A stretch of 64,000 nt of DNA from Triops longicaudatus (Eukaryota > Arthropoda > Branchiopoda > Notostraca > Triopsidae): the NCBI GenBank assembly GCA_022885665.1, contig JAGQDJ010000024.1, forward strand, positions 1,052,912 through 1,116,911, given 5' to 3'. The notes under the pieces were generated by a model. That model saw only the letters and a list, made by a program, of their open reading frames with translations. It was not told the DNA's origin and searched no databases. A program made the translations under genes and the position numbers. Positions 60,951 through 64,000 of the stretch are shown here, one piece after another; position 1 is the first letter of the stretch; each line of letters starts with the position of its first letter.

Positions 60951-62074
60951 CTTCACGTTTTACAAGTATAACTGTGCGGTTCTAAATTAAGTCAGTGCTT
61001 GCGACTCTGTGGAAAATAGAGAAAACGTTTGTAGTTATCAAAGAAAACATTTATAATTAAACCGGTTGTAGTTGTCATGACTTTGAAACAAGCTCCTCTC
61101 AGAGAATGGCGTGTCAGAATTTGATCTTGCGAAGCAAACAATTTTTGAAAAAAAAATATTCATGGACAAGTGATTCGCAGTGTAGTGCTACGAAAGAACA
61201 TCTGATTTTTTGAATCAGAAAGCAAAGCTTTTCCCGGGCGAGGAATTAAATTTAGTGGAAAATTATTTGATTCTAAGATGTCAGCTTCATCTTCCCTGCC
61301 CAGGAACCATTGTGTGCCTAATGTGTTTCATTAGCCTCTTTTTGCATGTTTGTTTGTTTACTGCAGTTGCTTGTTTGTAACTGTAATTTGACAAGCAAAT
61401 AATGTCTTGAACAAAATAGGATCCAAAACGAAATGTGGCTTTCAGTTGTTCCAAAATATAGCTATAAGCATTCCTTTCTTTCAGGTTGCACTGCATCTAA
61501 ATTTGGGAAATTATACTCCATCTAATTAGGGACCTTATTTACCGTCCTTAGGAGCAGAAACACCATTCTTCGAAATTAATTGGAACCAATTTTTGGTGCT
61601 AATACGCACGTATTTACGTGGATTCATTTGCCATCTTTCGGCGCAGGGGACATTATTTTTCAGGGTAAATACTGTCTAACTATTGGCATTTAATATAACA
61701 AAATTTCGGTTGTGTAATGATCGGGGTATTAAAAATCCCCAGTTTTAGTGCACCATCCCCTTTATGGATTAATGGGGAAAGAAAAGCCCCATCCTTGTGA
61801 ACACGGTTTTCGGGGGGGGGGGGTTCGCCCTTTAAAAGGGGGTATTTTTTTACAGTGTAGAAATGTACGACTTCCTCCCGCTGCGATGAAAACGAAAGGA
61901 GATAGATGAAAAAAGACAATATCAAAGATTTTTTCGGGAGGTGACTATACCTCATTGGCTTGCACCCAATCTTACACGATTATGCTAAGTTTATGTGATT
62001 TTGCTGTACATCCCTTGGCAGTTTGCCTGAAGTGTGGAACTGTGAGGAAAAATTACTGACAAATGTTTGAAAGG

Positions 62075-62105
62075 ATCACAAGATCGAAGAAATCACAAGA
62101 TCGAA
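62075..62105 (+). repeat. 14-bp tandem direct repeat, 17-bp period
   Basis: atcacaagatcgaa at 62075-62088 and again at 62092-62105 without mismatch, separated by gaa. A small local duplication. Confidence 0.85.
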
Positions 62106-63688
62106 CATTAGCTGTAGCCTAAGAATAAAGTGTATTTTCTTGATCGTGGTTTGCACAAATTTCGGTACAGCGCGAAGCAAACAAAAAGTGTGCAGTAATT
62201 AAATTGGGCAGCTTATTTTCGCCCTTACCGCATGGTGGTGACACCTTAGCTATCGGCTGGAATTAGTGGGAGACATTTGGTTTAATTTCTTTCGATACTT
62301 TTCTGTATGTTAAGCTTAATGTGTCGTTTGATTGACATTTTGGAAGATATTTATCAAATTACGCAGAAATGGTGGAACTGTGGAGAAAAGTGTCATTTTT
62401 TAAACACACATTGCCCGGTTGAGTTTCTCCTGCTGCCTAGTAAATTGGCTTAGTAGCTTCCGTTCACTTCTGGTCACGTTTCTTGGCTTTTCCAGGGAAG
62501 TCTCGTTTTTGTTAGGTCACATCATCTCCGTCTTAACTCAGTTCATATAAAGTCAAGCGTAGTCCACTTGCATCCTGCTAAGCCTCTTTTTCTCAGTTCT
62601 ATGTGCATCGCAGGAAGTGGTACTGAGTTAGCATGCATTGTAGCGCGCTATAAGCTTGGGCGATGGGCGAACGTGAAGAGGCAGTAGTATTGTATTGTCC
62701 AGTACTTCTATCGCAGAGATAATCTTGCGCCTCAGCCTCTAGTGAATACCCTTACTCTGTTGCACGGAAGCAGGCGTTTGTTTACCCAAGGAAATTGTTT
62801 CGTCTCCTAAGCCTTATATAGATTTAGCTCGGGCGAGCTCCATGACCAGCATTCGTCACAAGGAATTTTATCAGCCATCCCCAGAGAAATGACCCACGCA
62901 CGAAAGAGCGGAACAATACCCCCCTTCACCAACTCATCTTTTCTCATCAGAATTGTTAGCTGAACAGAATGATTACCACGTTAGGCAAGACGTCCTCAGT
63001 CAGGTTTATTGATAGCTACAAATAAAAGCTGGGGGCAGTGAGAATTATATTGAGGACGTCATTTGTATTAGACCTGTCGTTGTCTTGCACAAGCACTTGA
63101 GAAAAGAATGAGACAAATTGCGTTTGTCTCTCGGGGTTTCGCTAGTTATATAAACGAAAGTTTTCACACATACCATGGGTAAAGCGGCGGGGGAATGCCG
63201 ACTATATGAGTTCATTCTTCTGTCGACACAGGCATTCTGTAGCTAACCTCAGTCAGGATCTTCTCTTTTGCCTTGACGGCTGCCGAATTCTTCGAAAATC
63301 GACCAAAGAATAACTTTTCTTCTGTCTTCGGTTTCTGCTACCACGATTACTCTTTTCCGTTTCCTTCTAAGTCTAACGCTTATTGCTATACTCGAAAACC
63401 AATAAAGCTACCACCAAACTACTACGCTTGTATCTGCTCGTCAGGATGTTGGCCGGAACCTTACCCCCACACAAAAAATGCCGACCAAAACGAGGGAGAC
63501 GAGACGTTGGCGTTAGCCAGCGGTGATTTCGGACTTCTTTACACGCTAGCTGGAGTCACTTTTTCAGATCGGTGATGGTTATCGCGAGTTTCCGCACAAT
63601 GGTTCGTCTTGCTCACTATAGCTGAAAACGTACAACCATTTGCTAGAGCTGTCCCTCATGGTACAAACTAAAACCATGTCGATGCATG

Positions 63689-63709
63689 CCCCCCCCCCAA
63701 AAAAAAAAA
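63689..63709 (+). repeat. C10-A11 homopolymer junction
   Basis: Ten C are followed directly by eleven A. Exact lengths are uncertain. Confidence 0.9.
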
Positions 63710-64000
63710 GCCAACCAGGGAGGAAGATAGCGAAGGTGGTCAGAGATGTTTCGCTGGCAAAAAGTTTTTCTCCTCTGCTTGCAACATCGTGTACAGAAAC
63801 TTTTGTTGATGGCACTGTTCCTTCAGGTTCATCATTGTATCTCCGTCTTGATGCTTTCGGATGAGTTCATTGCAGCTTTAGTTGCAAAGCCTTTAATTAC
63901 CGTGCTTGGGCAGAACGCGACTGACGAGCATTCAAGGAGGACGAGATTGGGCGGAATCCTCGTCAAAGAGACCGAACTGGACCAAACCGATATATATATA

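Larger units (their letters stand above)
60966..64000. other. no gene recognised; end of window
   Basis: Short frames only, including a 100-codon plus-strand frame at 63273-63575 (TTG start, six cysteines, no known motif) and 61680-61955 on the minus strand. A 14-bp direct repeat (atcacaagatcgaa, period 17) lies at 62075-62105. C10-A11 lies at 63689-63709, and TA repeats run off the window end at 63991-64000. Confidence 0.5.

Noticed and set aside
61711..61830. Inverted, loosely similar relative of the tandem repeat at 60428-60665 (short ttaatc and gggg words).
   Set aside because: The match is limited to a few short words and no continuous alignment could be made by eye.
1..64000. CRISPR arrays, bacterial operons, attachment sites, LTR pairs.
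   Set aside because: No regularly spaced identical repeats, no long terminal repeats and no tightly packed co-oriented genes were seen; the sequence is not bacterial in organisation.

Overview
Kind of DNA. The window reads as eukaryotic nuclear DNA that is poor in genes. There is no recognisable protein family, no intact long reading frame, no rRNA and no convincing tRNA. The longest open frame is 217 codons and uses a GTG start; the longest frames that begin with ATG are 188 and 184 codons. This is only slightly above what chance gives in 64 kb of this composition. Long T, A and G homopolymers, short microsatellites, AT-rich islands inside more balanced sequence, and pyrimidine tracts ending in AG all fit a eukaryote. 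The organism cannot be fixed from the sequence. A repeat-rich fungus or an alga are both possible, and 50-odd-base intron-like gaps slightly favour a fungus. One ambiguous base lies at 2950 inside a G run. || Layout. 1-11.5 kb: mostly unassignable, with two overlapping minus-strand open frames at 5.1-6.1 kb. 11.5-13.6 kb: the best candidate transcription unit, with a CT-rich stretch, an 8-bp x3 GC-rich repeat, a TATAAAA box and then several plus-strand frames that read like protein but do not join cleanly. 17.9-18.16 kb: a 257-bp element bounded by 17-bp perfect inverted repeats, probably a MITE or foldback element. 24.3-31 kb: the first of several AT-rich islands, with a weak TATA-plus-ORF unit at 25.0-25.4 kb and a frame-shifted ORF pair at 26.5-26.9 kb. 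36-40.6 kb: a G-quadruplex tract, a two-exon candidate gene at 38 kb that needs one base fewer in an A11 run, a degenerate tRNA-like Pol III motif at 39.4 kb, and two more small ORFs. 41.9-42.4 kb: a duplicated block of about 140 bp whose copies both stay open in the same frame. 46.46 kb: a perfect 16-bp hairpin. 49.9-50.5 kb: the longest ATG frame (minus). 53-56.4 kb: small tandem repeats, a nested palindrome and a long AT-rich island. 58.6 kb: an exon-like frame. 60.4-60.7 kb: a diverged tandem repeat whose differences are mostly C-to-T and G-to-A in one copy, followed by a perfect 20-bp palindrome. || How it fits together. No pathway or operon-like system can be supported. The most economical reading is decayed intergenic DNA with remnants of small mobile elements, local duplications and a few possible short or broken genes. 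Coding entries below are candidates with low confidence. Repeat entries rest directly on the sequence.
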